From positions 26,846,001 to 26,910,000 of the forward strand of contig CM060733.1 in NCBI GenBank assembly GCA_030704615.1: a DNA stretch of 64,000 nucleotides, in the 5' to 3' direction. Source of the DNA: Takakia lepidozioides. Its lineage: Eukaryota; Streptophyta; Takakiopsida; Takakiales; Takakiaceae. Each line of letters starts with the position of its first letter. Position 1 is the stretch's first letter. Both the position numbers and the translations under genes were made by a program. Shown here piece by piece: positions 44,286 through 55,763 of the stretch. Below the pieces are notes generated by a model. That model saw only the letters and a list, made by a program, of their open reading frames with translations. It had not been told where the DNA came from and made no database searches.

Positions 44286-44295
44286 TCAAATCAAC
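44286..44295. repeat. Target-site duplication of E2, left
   Basis: TCAAATCAAC, identical to 55754-55763. Outside this duplication the sequence on both sides belongs to E1. Confidence 0.9.
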
Positions 44296-44460
44296 TAGGG
44301 ATGCCTCGGCGTGAGCCTGGTCACGTGAGCGCGTGAGCGCAACTGCGCTCACGCCACGTCACCTTGCGCAAATGCCACGTCACGGGGCTCACTCCACGTC
44401 ATCACACGTGAAGGCCGCGTCACCACGCGCCCAGAAAGAAGTGGAGTGTATTCCCGCGGA
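44296..44460 (+). repeat. E2 left terminal inverted repeat
   Basis: GGCGTGAGCCTGG, CGTGAGCGCGTGAGCGC, then GCTCACGCCACGTCA and further ACGT-core words (GCCACGTCACG, TCCACGTCATC). It pairs with 55680-55753. Confidence 0.75.
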
Positions 44461-44509
44461 TTGGCACCCTTCACCGCGGAAACAAGCTGGACGACATAAT
44501 AAAAGGCAT

Positions 44510-44870
44510 TGAATAAAGGATGGATGAATGTACAGTTGGATGATAAACAGATGGATGAGTGTGAAAAATGAATGTAGATGGATGAATGAGGGATGGATAA
44601 GAGTAAAATGGATGAATGTATAATGGATGTTGAGCAATGACAAAAATTCATGACAGGAAGATGCATGACCAAAACTTTTGACGAATGCACAACGTATATG
44701 AAATGAGTGTGGAAGGTTTGTGGGGTGGATTAAAGAGTACAGAGGATGAATGTACAATGGATGTTGAACAAAGGAAAAAATTCATGAATGGAGCACGCAT
44801 GAATACACTGTAGATGAATGCACAATGGATATGAGAAGAGTCAGGGAGGTTTGTGAGATGGATTCATACA
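44510..44870. repeat. E2 left subterminal GGATGAAT-rich repeats
   Basis: The word GGATGAATG and variants recur through the stretch. Within it, two related units of about 130 bp (about 44616-44745 and 44750-44870) each contain AATGGATGTTGA, AAAAATTCATGA, GAATGCACAA and GGAGGTTTGTG-like runs. E1 has no such region, so this subterminal repeat is specific to E2. Confidence 0.65.
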
Positions 44871-45323
44871 TATTGCAATTTAAATGAAAGTTGATTCTGT
44901 GATTATTATTTTTTCTAAAGGAACAACTACGGTGGAGGAAGGGGATTCAACGTTTTCCAGATAGTATGAAAATGAATATTAAAAGAATACAGTTCAGTCT
45001 GACTCAGAGTCAGTACAATGTATCCCCGCTTCCTCTGCATCTAAGTCTAAGTATTTTAGAACACCGGATCCACGCTGGATACACCTACGGCTGGCCACTA
45101 AAAAGTCAGGGGATAGGGACTCGGCCGCGTGAAGTGCCATTGCTTCGGCATAAACAGGAAGCAGAAAATTGGAAAGGGGGCTGTCGAAAACAGACTCGCC
45201 AGAAATGACTGTATCTCCTGAAGATCCACCGCTGCCTTTCCTGAAAGACAGCCTGAAAAAGTTATTACTGTAACTTTGATGTTATTGAGAAATTGAGTAT
45301 GACTCCCAAAGAGGGTTTAGCAC
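44871..45323. other. E2 spacer downstream of the methyltransferase gene
   Basis: Non-coding sequence between the subterminal repeats and the methyltransferase stop codon. Nothing recognisable. Confidence 0.4.
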
Positions 45324-47334
45324 TTACTCACATGAAAAGTCGTTGTCGACCTGCTTATCTTCGGGATCGTCATCATTTTGAATTTGAATCCGATCAGTCT
45401 GTGTGCCTGAAGTGGAGCCAGACAAAAGGGGGAGGAGCACTGTGTTGTAGAGGTCAGAATCACCCTCCATGCCAAAAAGGCTTCTTCCGCCTGCCTTGCA
45501 TGCATGGTAAGTTGCTCCTGCACCAGACAGGAGAACATGAACAGTTTGGAGGGGGGGATTTAAGCAGATGAAACTGTTGAAAGAAAACCAATTCGGAAGG
45601 GAAAAAACGAACCTGTGGACACAGAAAGATCGACCACCCGTGCAGAGCGGTGGCTGCATGACTCCAGCAGTATTTGCATGAACGCTGGGGACTTTTCTTT
45701 TGCACCTCTCCAGGGAGTGCCATCTGGTCTCTTCAGAGTCTGACTGGACTGCATGAAGTTGTACAAAATGTCATCGACATGGGGCTCATAGGGGGGGTTG
45801 ACGAAACAACCCTGGTCAGAAATCTCAAAGCTGCGGATGGAGGATGGTGTCTTTGAGGTGCGAATCCTCCGCAGGCAGATCGCCTCGAACATCCTCGTCT
45901 GCCAAAGATAGCAGGTTAGTGTGGTAAACACAATCTATAGTGGAAGTGTGTACATCGGCTATTCAGAACTCAGACACAAAAAAATCATGAATCGGTGATG
46001 ATCGGTGTCGATCATAACACATTCTACTAGAGTGGAGCTGCAGAGAACATTGAAACTCATGATGAAAGCACAAGCAGAAGGGAGACGGCATACCAGCTGA
46101 CCAGGGAAACCCCCTTTCACAAGGTAGAGGCTGTTCACACAATTCCATGTGCGCAAAACTTCAAACCCTGAAGACTTGAGGTATGATGCCAATGCCCGAC
46201 GACTATCATTGTCACATGACTGAAAAAGCAGAAGTGTCCCTGCATCAGAGAGGAAGTTGTTACAGAACCCGAACACCCAACTCCAGTAGTTGTCCTCGAA
46301 TTTGTTCCAGCCTGGCGTCTTGCCCTTTGGAAGAACTTCTGGCACAGCCTGGCCATCCGGGATGTCGAGAATGACAATGTCGGCCGCATAAGTTTTCTGC
46401 ACACCGCACACGAAGGTGGGACCTGTGCTCACCTGCAACAGACATGTTTTTTATAAGAACGATGGCAAGAATGTTTTCAAAGAACGAGACTGAAATACTG
46501 CCAACGAAACTTTCAGAGAAAAAGGAAAGAAACTGGAATTCTCACCAGATTGAGGAATGAGATTATATTGTCCCAGGTAGGGGATGGCACCCCAGTGTAT
46601 CCTCTCTTTCGACTCTGCATCATCGAAAGCCAACCCTCATTAACAATTTTCATCTCTCCTGCTGAATCAGAACGGGAAGGGTGTGGCTTGGCATCGAACA
46701 CGCACTGAAGAGTGCGGGTATATCTTCCAGCAGTAAAGTCCTGCCCACTCTCCATCTCCTTTTCATTCTCCTTCCCCTTGTCCTTTTCCTTCTCTTTGGA
46801 CTTGTCTTTGTCCTTTGGCTTTGCTGGTGAGATGGCTATGACATCAACAGCCTTGTCTTTTGGTTTGCGGCCCGCCTTCTTTCCCTTCTGCGGCGTTCCC
46901 TGAGCATCAGGCTCCTTGGCAGCCAATGTTGCTATGTTTCGTTGGTACTCTTCGTCAGTCAAAGGCGCCAGCATCTCAGCGTTATTGTTCAAGTATTTCA
47001 TATGCTGTTCTTGAAAGGTCGTGTGCTCCGGTGGGCAGTCAAGGTACCACCCACAGTCTCTGAAGTGAGAAGGACTCCAGTCCTTCAATATCCCTGCAGT
47101 ATACATGGTTGGATCGTTTGCAGGGTCCACCACATGTCAAGATAGTCTAGGAATTCCGCTCAGGTGATTTCCTTCCATAAGCACATATTTCGTGTACCTG
47201 AAAAAAGGAGATAAATCCCAACCCACAAAAGCGCTCAGTGTAAGATGCAAGTAGAACAGAATGAAAAAAACATAGATTGAAATGGCTCTGAGAACTGCTC
47301 CAATGATCTTTCAAGCCACACGAATGCTCCAGAT

Positions 47335-48045
47335 GTGAATGTCGTCAACGCCATTCAAAACATTCCATTCCAATGTAAATACATAAATACCCCTAATCCA
47401 GGTGAATGCAACTCGTTTGGAATGACACAGACATAGAAGTGAATGTCGTCAACGACATTCACTAATGAGCCTAATTATTCCTCAAATGAAGCAAATCACA
47501 GATGGAAATCATAAACTCGAGTAAGGAACCCTCCAAAAAACTCAATGTACATTCATAACGAACATATCACTGAGGACCTCACAACATCACTGTATGTGAA
47601 TGGCGTCAACGCCATTCACAAAATACCAAAAAGAACCCAATTACTTAGCTCCCAATCCATGTAAATTCAATTGTCGCTGTTGAATAATACAGACACAGAA
47701 GTGAATGTCGTCAACGACATTCACTTTGGATTCTCATAACAGAGCTTATCAAGCCTCCATTCCTCGCAAGAGGCAAAAACAATGCAGAACAACTGAATGT
47801 CTGCATTGACATTCAGCAAAATGAAGTGAGGAACCCTCACTGTAACCTCTATGGACATTACAAAAATTTACATAACTCTGAGGACCTCAACACAACTCGT
47901 ATGTGAATGTCGTCAACGCCATTCAAGGACATTATCAATTCTAATCAGGGACACTATAATACACCTTAGATCCTAACCAGGTGAATTCATATACTCGCTT
48001 AAGAATGACTCAGACAAAGAAGTGAATGTCGTCAACGACATTCAA
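47335..48045. repeat. E2 intronic palindromes (GTGAATGTCGT-CA-ACGACATTCAC), 7 copies
   Basis: Copies are centred near 47346, 47450, 47607, 47712, 47805, 47914 and 48033. All lie in the intron between methyltransferase exons 5 and 6. Arms are up to 11 bp around CA. The sequence is unlike the E1 palindrome except for the centre CGTCAACG (equal to CGTTGACG on the other strand). The 47805 copy has a longer loop. Confidence 0.9.
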
Positions 48046-49867
48046 TCTGGATCTATGATTGCAATCCTTATGAAGCCACATTTTTTCCCAAAAAAACAGT
48101 AGAGTTTCAAGTATGACATTGCACCTGTACACACAACTCGCATCATGGCCCACTCTCCTCCAACCTGACTGTCAAAGTCGTTGGACCGTAAAATGTTACC
48201 ATCTTTGGAGAACTCCCGAAAAAACAGTATCCAGGTGAGACCTCTCCACTTCCTTATGTATGCCTCCAATGACATTTGGGAGGGGAAACAATCGAAATGT
48301 TCAGGTCCTTCAAAGTCTGATCCAGCACAATGACGGCGCTTTTTCGAGCTGCAAATTTATATTTGTCAGAATTGCAAATAAGATACTCATCACATACTTG
48401 AAGAAGAAAAAACGCATGTTTGAATACACACCTGACTCCAAAATGTAGCCTTGTGGAGCCAGTTATCAAACACCAAATCACTGATTCCTTCCACCTTTGT
48501 GCCAGGCTGTATGGTGCTCTTTGGGAACTGATTCAAGTCCTTTACTGTTTGATCTGAGTTCCATATCTCCAGCCACCTTATTTTTGTTTGTGGGTCGACC
48601 ATCGATATGGCCAGCCGGTGCAATTTCTCCTGCTGCATCTCCGGATGCACATGCTTGTCATAGTGTGTTTTTGATCTGCTGAAGGAACTCAGACCAAGTC
48701 CAGGATCTACTATTCTAAGCTGCTTTCCGAAGGCGGACATCAATTTGGTTCTTCGCATTTCAAACTCCTTCTTTATTGCAGCTTCCACACCCTTTGATGT
48801 CCTTAGTTCCTCTGGTGTAGTGCGGTAATATTCGGATTTTCCCTTCTCAGCTGCCTCTGCCAGTTCTTGCTGCATTGATTCAAGTAGTGATTAGCTCCGA
48901 AGGGACTACAAACATGTATTCGAAAAGTAAACAGAGTACAGACTCGGGCTTACCGCATACATGTACTCCAGAAACGCCTCTCGTGTCAAAGAATACCAAG
49001 TGCCTGCAGCTCTTCCTGTTTCGCACTTCTTGATGATATTGGGTGGTAGTACTGTCCGAAAATCATCCAGCTTCATCAGACCAATCCTCTGAATTCGGAA
49101 TAGTGTGTGAACCAAGCTTGTTGTCACATGCGATTTCTCTGTCGATCTGCAAAAACATTGGAAACATTGCATTCCTTAACACTGTTTTTTGAGGATTAAC
49201 AAGACACTACAGAGGGAATGAAATCTCCTGGATGACTTACTTGTTCACGTCGTGCATAGCTGTAAGAAGCCTAGCGATGTCGTTTCCAGGATCCAAAACC
49301 ATTGCCTCCACAGCAACATGCTTGTCTTTGTCTTTCGCATGGTGTTTCTGAATGTATCCCATCCATGCCAGCAATCGGTGGTTGCCGTCCCAGACGTAGA
49401 ACATGTGGTTGCAGAATTGCTGGGTTTTTTCCCATCATGAGGCCCAGCTCGAACTCCTCATTGGCATCTTTCCAGCACTCATCCCAGTTATCACTGATCT
49501 CTGGAGACACTAATGTGCTTTTCCCATTTATATCCGTCAGTGACACATAAAAACTTGTGCACCAAGTCTATATCCATGCACAAATCACTCTCCAATTTTG
49601 TTATGTCATGGGAAAGAGGTGGACGCACAACAGGCATTGATATCATCCGGCACAGAGGATGTCCAGACGCCCTCCAGATACGAGCATGTCCCTTATAACC
49701 TCCTGAGAGTTTACCTTCTGGAATGACATGAGTTCTTTCCCTTCAAGGTAGTGCACTTCAGATTCATCTGCTTCATCTGTATTCTCTGAGCTTTTTGCGG
49801 ACTCGTCCCCATCTCCAGATCCTTTCCCCTCTGATCCTGTAGGCTTCGACCTCACAGTTTTCTGCAC

Positions 49868-50470
49868 GATGCCATTCAGTTCTCTGACTGAGTAATTTTG
49901 CAAATGAATGGCGGTAACGACCATCACTCTGTCTCAAAGAACTCACATGAATGGTGTGAAACAATTCAGCACAATCTACACAAGCAAAGCTGAGCGCCGT
50001 ATTCAAAACAAAAGCGAGAGCGATAGCGAACGGCGTTAACGACAATCACAAAAGATAACGACCTGCCGGATCGGTGTTGTGTAATGACATCTATGTGCAA
50101 GTGATTGGCGGCAACGACATTCAGTATAGTTAGGTCGGACAGTAAGTGCAGATTATTCAGATTGACTCCACTGTGATTACCGTCGTGGGAAGAGGAAGGA
50201 CTGAAAGGCAATCATGTAAACAACGATATTGACATGCCGACCCTCTCTCTTCAAACACATAGGTACATAAATCTCATGAGGAGAATCGAATGGCGTTGCT
50301 CAAGTTCCTGCTAAAGAAGGGAAGATGAAGGACTCCTTGAAAGGCAATCAGACAGACTGTATGATCTGAACAGAATGACTGTACCGATAGTCACCCACTC
50401 ATTGTGCGGTAAACCCTTCGCAGAGGAGTAGAAATCAATCACCTTTGTGATGGTCGGTAGCGACAATCCC
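49868..50470. repeat. E2 palindromes, second cluster (degenerate)
   Basis: Weaker relatives lie around the first intron: AATGGCGGTAACGACCATCA near 49905, GCGAACGGCGTTAACGACAA near 50027, GTGATTGGCGGCAACGACAT near 50101 and GTGATGGTCGGTAGCGACAA near 50449, plus half-sites near 49870 and 50287. Confidence 0.65.
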
Positions 50471-50829
50471 TGTCTGGGACATTCCACTCAATCTCTACGC
50501 ATATCTTCAACAATGAAATGTATGTTAGATAAAACTTACTGGCGCCTTCTTAGGTTTTTGAAATTGATCCCTTCTGCAGCTTTCCTCTTCCCTCTCACAT
50601 CTGCTGGAATTTCTGTCTGCTCTAGGGTTTTGGACCTTCTCCCGGTTCGGCGTTCCGCGTGCTTCCACCTCCTTCAGTGTCCCTGCGAATCATCTCTGCC
50701 TCCACAGGCTGCGCACTCTTATCGCCGACTGTGTCACAGCCGCTGCCTCAGTCTCGTCTGCTCTTTGAATCAGTCTCCGCGTTCACCTGCTGCCTTGGCC
50801 CTGTTCTCCAACAAACGACGCCTCGTCAT

Positions 50830-51680
50830 TTGCTCTCTTGCTCTGCGTCTCTCTCTCTAAGGGAAGTAAAATAAAGAGACTTTCTTCTCTTTCGTATTGT
50901 AGAAGGAACCCTCTCCAGCTTGACTACCACTCTCCCTCTAAGCGCGAAAAGTAGAAAAACGCAGTGACTCCCGATTTCTTGCGGGATTGCCTGTGTTCTT
51001 GCGTGTCTCTAGAAGCATCGGATTCCCTCTCGCGTGACCGTTACACATAGTCGTTCCCTTATTAGTGCACATGCCAGCAATTGGTGTACAGCTGTTCGTA
51101 TTCAGTTATGGATGTCTGACGTGTGTCGCCCAAAAAAAAACGGCGTGTTCTTTATTAGAACGGTTTCAATATTTAAAAATAACAGCGAATCCCAGAAATC
51201 TGGGCGCACAGTCTTACACAAATAATGTAAATGACGAGTTTGATGACAAATCTTGGAATATCATACACGGTCATCCTTGTTAGCCAAACCCCACATTCGT
51301 TTCACATTTGGAACTTTCCAGGTGCGCATGATCATTGGTAGTAGTATAAAGATACATTTACTTAATCTGCAATCCCATTCAGATCCTGTGGCATGCTTCC
51401 AGGAAGTCGGCTTTGTTTTTGGTTTATTGATGAGGTTCTGTTAACGGTTTAATAGCTGCCGACACTGCTCCTAGGGATACTCTGACCACTGGGCCCACAA
51501 GAAAAGTAATTAAAATGGACGGCTGCATATCTGGAAAGAATAACAGAAATATGCACAGTCGTTGTCTGAGCTTCCTCCGCCATATTCTCTGCTCATTCTT
51601 CAACTGTGTTCTGGAGACATCAGTAAACCGATTTACACTAGATCTGCGATAGCAAGGTACAAACGTACGCGAGGAAGGAA
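50830..51680. promoter_or_regulatory. E2 divergent promoter region
   Basis: About 0.85 kb between divergent starts, equivalent to 39838-40622 in E1. Contains CT-rich stretches. I see no defensible TATA box. Confidence 0.5.
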
Positions 51681-54600
51681 GATGGCTTCCTCTGAAGCGG
51701 AGTTCTTCTCTGACGACAAACCAGTGCCGTTCTCCCCAGGAAGTCCTTGACAATGGATTTGCAATTGTTCTGGAACATGTCTTGGCTACCCGTTTTCAGC
51801 TGCAGAATGGCTCCATCTTTTTGGAGAAAGAGGTGTACGATCTTAAAGGGAAGTTGTTGAAATACTCTTTCCAAAACCGTGATGAGACGGCTCATATCAG
51901 CCAGTGGAGAGTGCGTCCTGGTCGATACAGAGTACTTGGAGAGCCTCGGCGAAAGTCCCTTGGGTCATATGTGACGCCCGGGACTGCTGCTTCGGTCGTT
52001 GAAGACAAGAGGGAGGTGGTGGTGAAAAAAGAACAGACGTCCTCCACTCCAATCGTTGAGCTTTCGGATTCTTCCGATGATGACATAAGTGAAATTCCAA
52101 ATCCAGTCCTTCCTACTGTGGTTGGAGAAGCTGATGAAGAAGAGATTTGTAGTGTCATTCCAAAATTGCGGGCGATGGGAGGAATGGCTGGATTCAAAAG
52201 TGAGTTGCGGGGAATTGATTGGGAATCTTTGAAGCAGGTGCCTGTGAAGTTCTTGCCGGAGACTTTTGATGGCGATATCCTATTCGAGCTGCCTCCTCCT
52301 CCGCGAGTTGGAGGTGTAACAATCATGATGCATGGAATGGACAAGAAACACGACGGGCACCCGTGGTGCAGAACAAAAACATCCAATATTCAGAATGATG
52401 ACAAGCTTGTTTCAGGAGGACAGTTTGCAATGGACACCTTAGGTGTGATAATTTGAATTGCAGACACTTTCTTCAGTCTGGGGTTCATAATCAAAGCGAA
52501 TGGGAGGGTCTGGCGGAAAATCCATTTCAGCCTGGGACTGCCCCTCCACCGGCAAACACTTTCGTCTGCAAATTCTGCAAACTTGTGCCATCCTGCTTGG
52601 CGCTCTGCGGAGCAAGAATGTACTATGTTGTCCACCGTTTGAAAACAATGACGAGAGCTTGTGTGCATTTCGGATTCCATAACCATCCTGTCTCGAAGGG
52701 GGATTACAGGGAGAGTGTTGAGACAGTATCGAGGTTGATCAAACAGGAGTTCGGGAGAAACCCATCCGCAACATCTGCAATTGCTCTTGGCGCAAGCAAG
52801 TCCTTCTTGGAAAGCCATATTTTGAGTGAAGGATTCTGTGGGGACTAAACTTGACGGTGCAGCATTGGACCTGTCATGGATCATTTCTCCACTTTAAGTT
52901 CACCTAACATTCGGCATCAGATCAATGCATTGAGAATGGGCTCTGGGATCAGAGGCTACATAGACAATATTTTGGAATTGAAACGAGTGAGCAAGTACGA
53001 TTACATCCAGGACAATGTATTCCCAGGTCAAGGTGCCATCAAAGTTTTTCTTTTCAAAATGTCGACTGTTGGGGAGGGCAGTGGGGTTAGCCTCGTGAAG
53101 CGGATGCAGAAGACTGGGGACTTGCAGAACTGTTTTTTTTATGTTTGATCATGTGAAACGAGTGAAGGATTGGACGACAATGGCTTGTCATGTCTACGAT
53201 CCAGTGTACCAACGAGTTACAGTTTGTGACATGCAATCCGAGGATACGGAATCCCAGAAGCTCATGTGGAATTCCCTGATACGTGTCATGGGTTGCCATG
53301 GGCTGCCATCTCCAAATTTTGCAGGTTTCATGGCGGATAGTGCTCAAGCAAATTTCAATGCTGTTCGTATTGTCTTCGGATCGGGCGACCCAAAAGTGCC
53401 TATGCCAGGAAGAGAGCGTACATGTCTATTCCATTGGACACAATCTCTGGAAAAACATACAAAGTCGGACATCAAACCAGAGATGCAGACTCAGCACCGT
53501 AAATTGTGCAAAGAGTACAAAGATGCTAGAACAATGAAGGAGGCGGACACTTTGTTCCAGACAATTCGTGCCTGGTGGTTCTCTTCTGGAGCTGCATCAC
53601 TTGAGAGTATGAGAGCATTGGAAGATTGGCTGGCGTTTTGGCACTTCCGGTATAGACAGTGGGGAGCAGCCATGACAATGGGTACGAGGCTTCTATTTCA
53701 TGCTTTATTCATACATTTGCTTTCCATATTTTTGACTCATTGCTTTCTTTATGTTGTTTCCTGTGCACTGTTCTGAAGTGTGGTTATCTTCTTTGCAGAA
53801 CATGTCCATTGAGGAAATGGCGGACATGCCATCTTGCAATTTGGCAGAAACTGTGCACAACATGTTGCAGCAGTCTGGGAAACGAGGTCGGGATTTGTAT
53901 GGCAACAACAGATGATTTGATACGTGCCTTGCAACAACAAACCCGATACCGTGATTTCTTACGAGGTGGGTTGGTGGCAAGGGTCCGGACAAACGGGAGT
54001 GATGTTGCGTGCTGCAAACAGATCTGGGGATCCAATCAAGATAGCACGGCGGTGAGCATGTATGCCCAGGGAACGCCACTTGTTTCTAGAGTTCCACATC
54101 TTGAAGGGGAGGAGAGATTCGGCTCCTGTAAGAGGAAATTGAACACTCCACCTGGTTCGGATTCAGATTCCCACAGGGCAGACCGTGATAACTTCTCGAA
54201 GCCTCGTGTTCCCTGCATGACAGCTCCATGTCCGGAACCTCCATTGTGGAGGAACCTCCAACACGACGGCAAGCTCCAGCATCAAACAGTGCCACTGAAA
54301 TGGTGCAGGAGAGAAACAACCCCCCTTGATGTGCTTGAGTCCGCATGCCCCGACCACGTTTGGCACATAGAACGCACAAGTGTAGACTCTCGTGTGAAAT
54401 GTACAGCGATCAGGGCAACTAATTTCGAGAAGTGCACTTCATCTATATCCAGAGGTGGTGCCCGAACTCCTGCTCCAACTTTCACAGCTTGATGCGTCCA
54501 TACGGTCAACCAGAAGCCAAACCACAAGTCTGGTTCTGCGCAGATGATTTTGCCAGATGTGTGCATGGAACTGTGCGTCCTTCCGTAGTAATGAAGCCAT

Positions 54601-55161
54601 CTCCTCCAACCGTTTGGCCCGTGAAGGTGGGAACACATCTCAGCTTTCAGGAGATTGAAATGCTGGAGGAGGCAGGTTTTTTTCCCTTGCGAGACAACCC
54701 CAATCCATGCATGTGCTACTACTTCTGCGTCCTCCCGGGTCCCCCGGCAAACCCTGACTTGTGGCCAACCAAACGAGATGGAAAGCTCGTTCGGCGTTTC
54801 CCTCCAACCGCTGAACACTTTGGCAAAGTGGAGTCTGCAAGAATGCTCCAAGCTCGTGTTGGAAGCACCACGGAAGTACCCGATCCAGGATATGGTCGGG
54901 TATTCACAATCATCACTTCCACAACTGTTGTTCATAACAGGACCTACGACATCACGGTTTCCAATTTCCCCAATTGCACATGTCCTGATTTTGGCAACCA
55001 GTTTGGGCAAGAGAGGTAAATTCATACCCTGCAAACATTTGTATTTCATATTTTTTAGGAGGATGGTTTGCGATCCCAAACGTGACAACTTCATTCACCA
55101 GGCCACTATGAGTTTCAACGAGGTCGATACTCTTTTGCAACGGGATACAACACATGGGTAG
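51681..55161 (+). pseudogene. E2 MULE-like transposase (multiple frameshifts)
   Basis: Same domain order as the E1 protein: MASSEAEFFSDDKPVPFS start; VVVKKE with IVELSDSSDDD; zinc cluster (VCKFC...ACVHFGFHNHP); DDE core (MFDHVKRVKD, GFMADSAQANFNAV, ERTCLFHWTQSL); C-terminal SWIM motif (CTCPDF...CKHLYF). The frame breaks near 51745, 52445, 52840, 52880, 53135, 53905, near 54200-54490 and at 55000. The break at 53133-53140 lies in a run of eight T and could be a sequencing slip; the others could not. The intron acceptor TTTGCAG/AACATG is intact here, unlike in E1. Only the sum of E1 and E2 shows the ancestral protein. Confidence 0.85.
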
Positions 55162-55679
55162 CATGAACTATGTAATGTGGTATGTGGATGACCATGATTT
55201 GAAATGTGTAATTCACATCAATTCGTCGGCTGTGCAATGATATGGCCTCCAACTATACGGAGTGAGCTCTAAGTGACAACTTTTAGGTAGTGCACATTTG
55301 TCATTGCACCGTTCGAAGTCTACATGTCTTGCTGTCGCTATGCACTACAATCATCTTTTGAAGATGATCCTAACTCTCATTGTTATTTGAGGAGGGAAGA
55401 AGGTCTTCCCGTGGCAGCCTTTATGGCGCACACTTTGTGAGGATATTTTGTCGTTCTCGTAATTGTAAAAGTGAAACAAGCATTTGTAATTGCACAATGT
55501 TGGATGCTGCAATTGTAGGCCTCAACGCTCGTCTTGATTCTATTTAGGCAAGATTCCCTCCATTAATTCCACGGTCATAGGACCATCCACGGTTATAGGC
55601 GACGCATGTTAATGCTGACGTGGCAGATGACGGACAGTGCCATGTCATCATTTACCGCCACATCAGCATGCTGACATGA
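55162..55679. other. E2 right subterminal region
   Basis: Non-coding. It contains TAATTCCACGGTCATAGG and GGTTATAGGCGACGC-type words; a similar GGTTATAGGC occurs in the E1 right end near 56150. There is no palindrome array like that of E1. Confidence 0.45.
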
Positions 55680-55753
55680 TGCTCACGCCACGTCAGCTGG
55701 CGTGAGCGTACGCTCGCGCGCTCACGCGCAACGCTTACGCCATTGTGTCGTTG
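55680..55753 (-). repeat. E2 right terminal inverted repeat
   Basis: Read from 55753 on the minus strand: GGCGTAAGCG, GCGTGAGCGCGCGAGCG, TACGCTCACGCC, then TGACGTGGC. Confidence 0.75.
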
Positions 55754-55763
55754 TCAAATCAAC
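55754..55763. repeat. Target-site duplication of E2, right
   Basis: TCAAATCAAC, identical to 44286-44295. Confidence 0.9.

Larger units (their letters stand above)
45324..50829 (-). pseudogene. E2 ParB-like/DNA amino-methyltransferase fusion gene (methyltransferase exons open, ParB exon frameshifted)
   Basis: Exons: first exon ends near 50829 (start uncertain); then 49861-49241, 49146-48954, 48869-48432, 48348-48125, 47197-46546, 46432-46094, 45898-45613 and 45517-45324. The ParB exon has YVWDGNHRLLAW but three single-base shifts (near 49660, 49551 and 49400). Exon 6 has a Lys/Glu-rich linker (KPKDKDKSKEKEKDKGKENE) and ends before the catalytic half. Exon 7 is open: TYAADIVILDIPDGQAVP, then NNFLSDAGTLLLFQS and SSGFEVLRTWNCVNSLYLV. 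Exon 8 has AKEKSPAFMQILLESC and ARVVDLSVSTG; exon 9 completes motif I (GATYHACKAGGRSLFGMEGD) and ends NDFSCE. The whole methyltransferase fold can thus be read without a break. Known beta-class enzymes transfer methyl from AdoMet to N6-adenine or N4-cytosine; whether this one is active is doubtful because DIPDG replaces the usual DPPY. Confidence 0.78.
44296..55753. mobile_element. E2: second Mutator-like transposon of the same family, nested in E1
   Basis: 11,458 bp between perfect 10-bp duplications (or 9 bp, depending on how the junction base is assigned). Left end TAGGGATGCCTCGGCGTGAG; right end (reverse complement) CAACGACACAATGGCGTAAG. The right end aligns without gaps to the E1 right end over about 50 bp at roughly 80% identity. 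Gene order and orientation equal E1: methyltransferase gene minus (45324-50829), transposase plus (51681-55161). Protein similarity to E1 is high but clearly diverged, so E1 and E2 are separate subfamilies and not a recent duplication. Both genes contain frameshifts. Confidence 0.9.

Noticed and set aside
44296-44365. Right end of E1 at this position (two elements side by side)
   Set aside because: The sequence is in the same orientation as the E1 left end, and TCAAATCAAC on both sides of 44296-55753 shows a nested insertion. The true E1 right end is at 56317.
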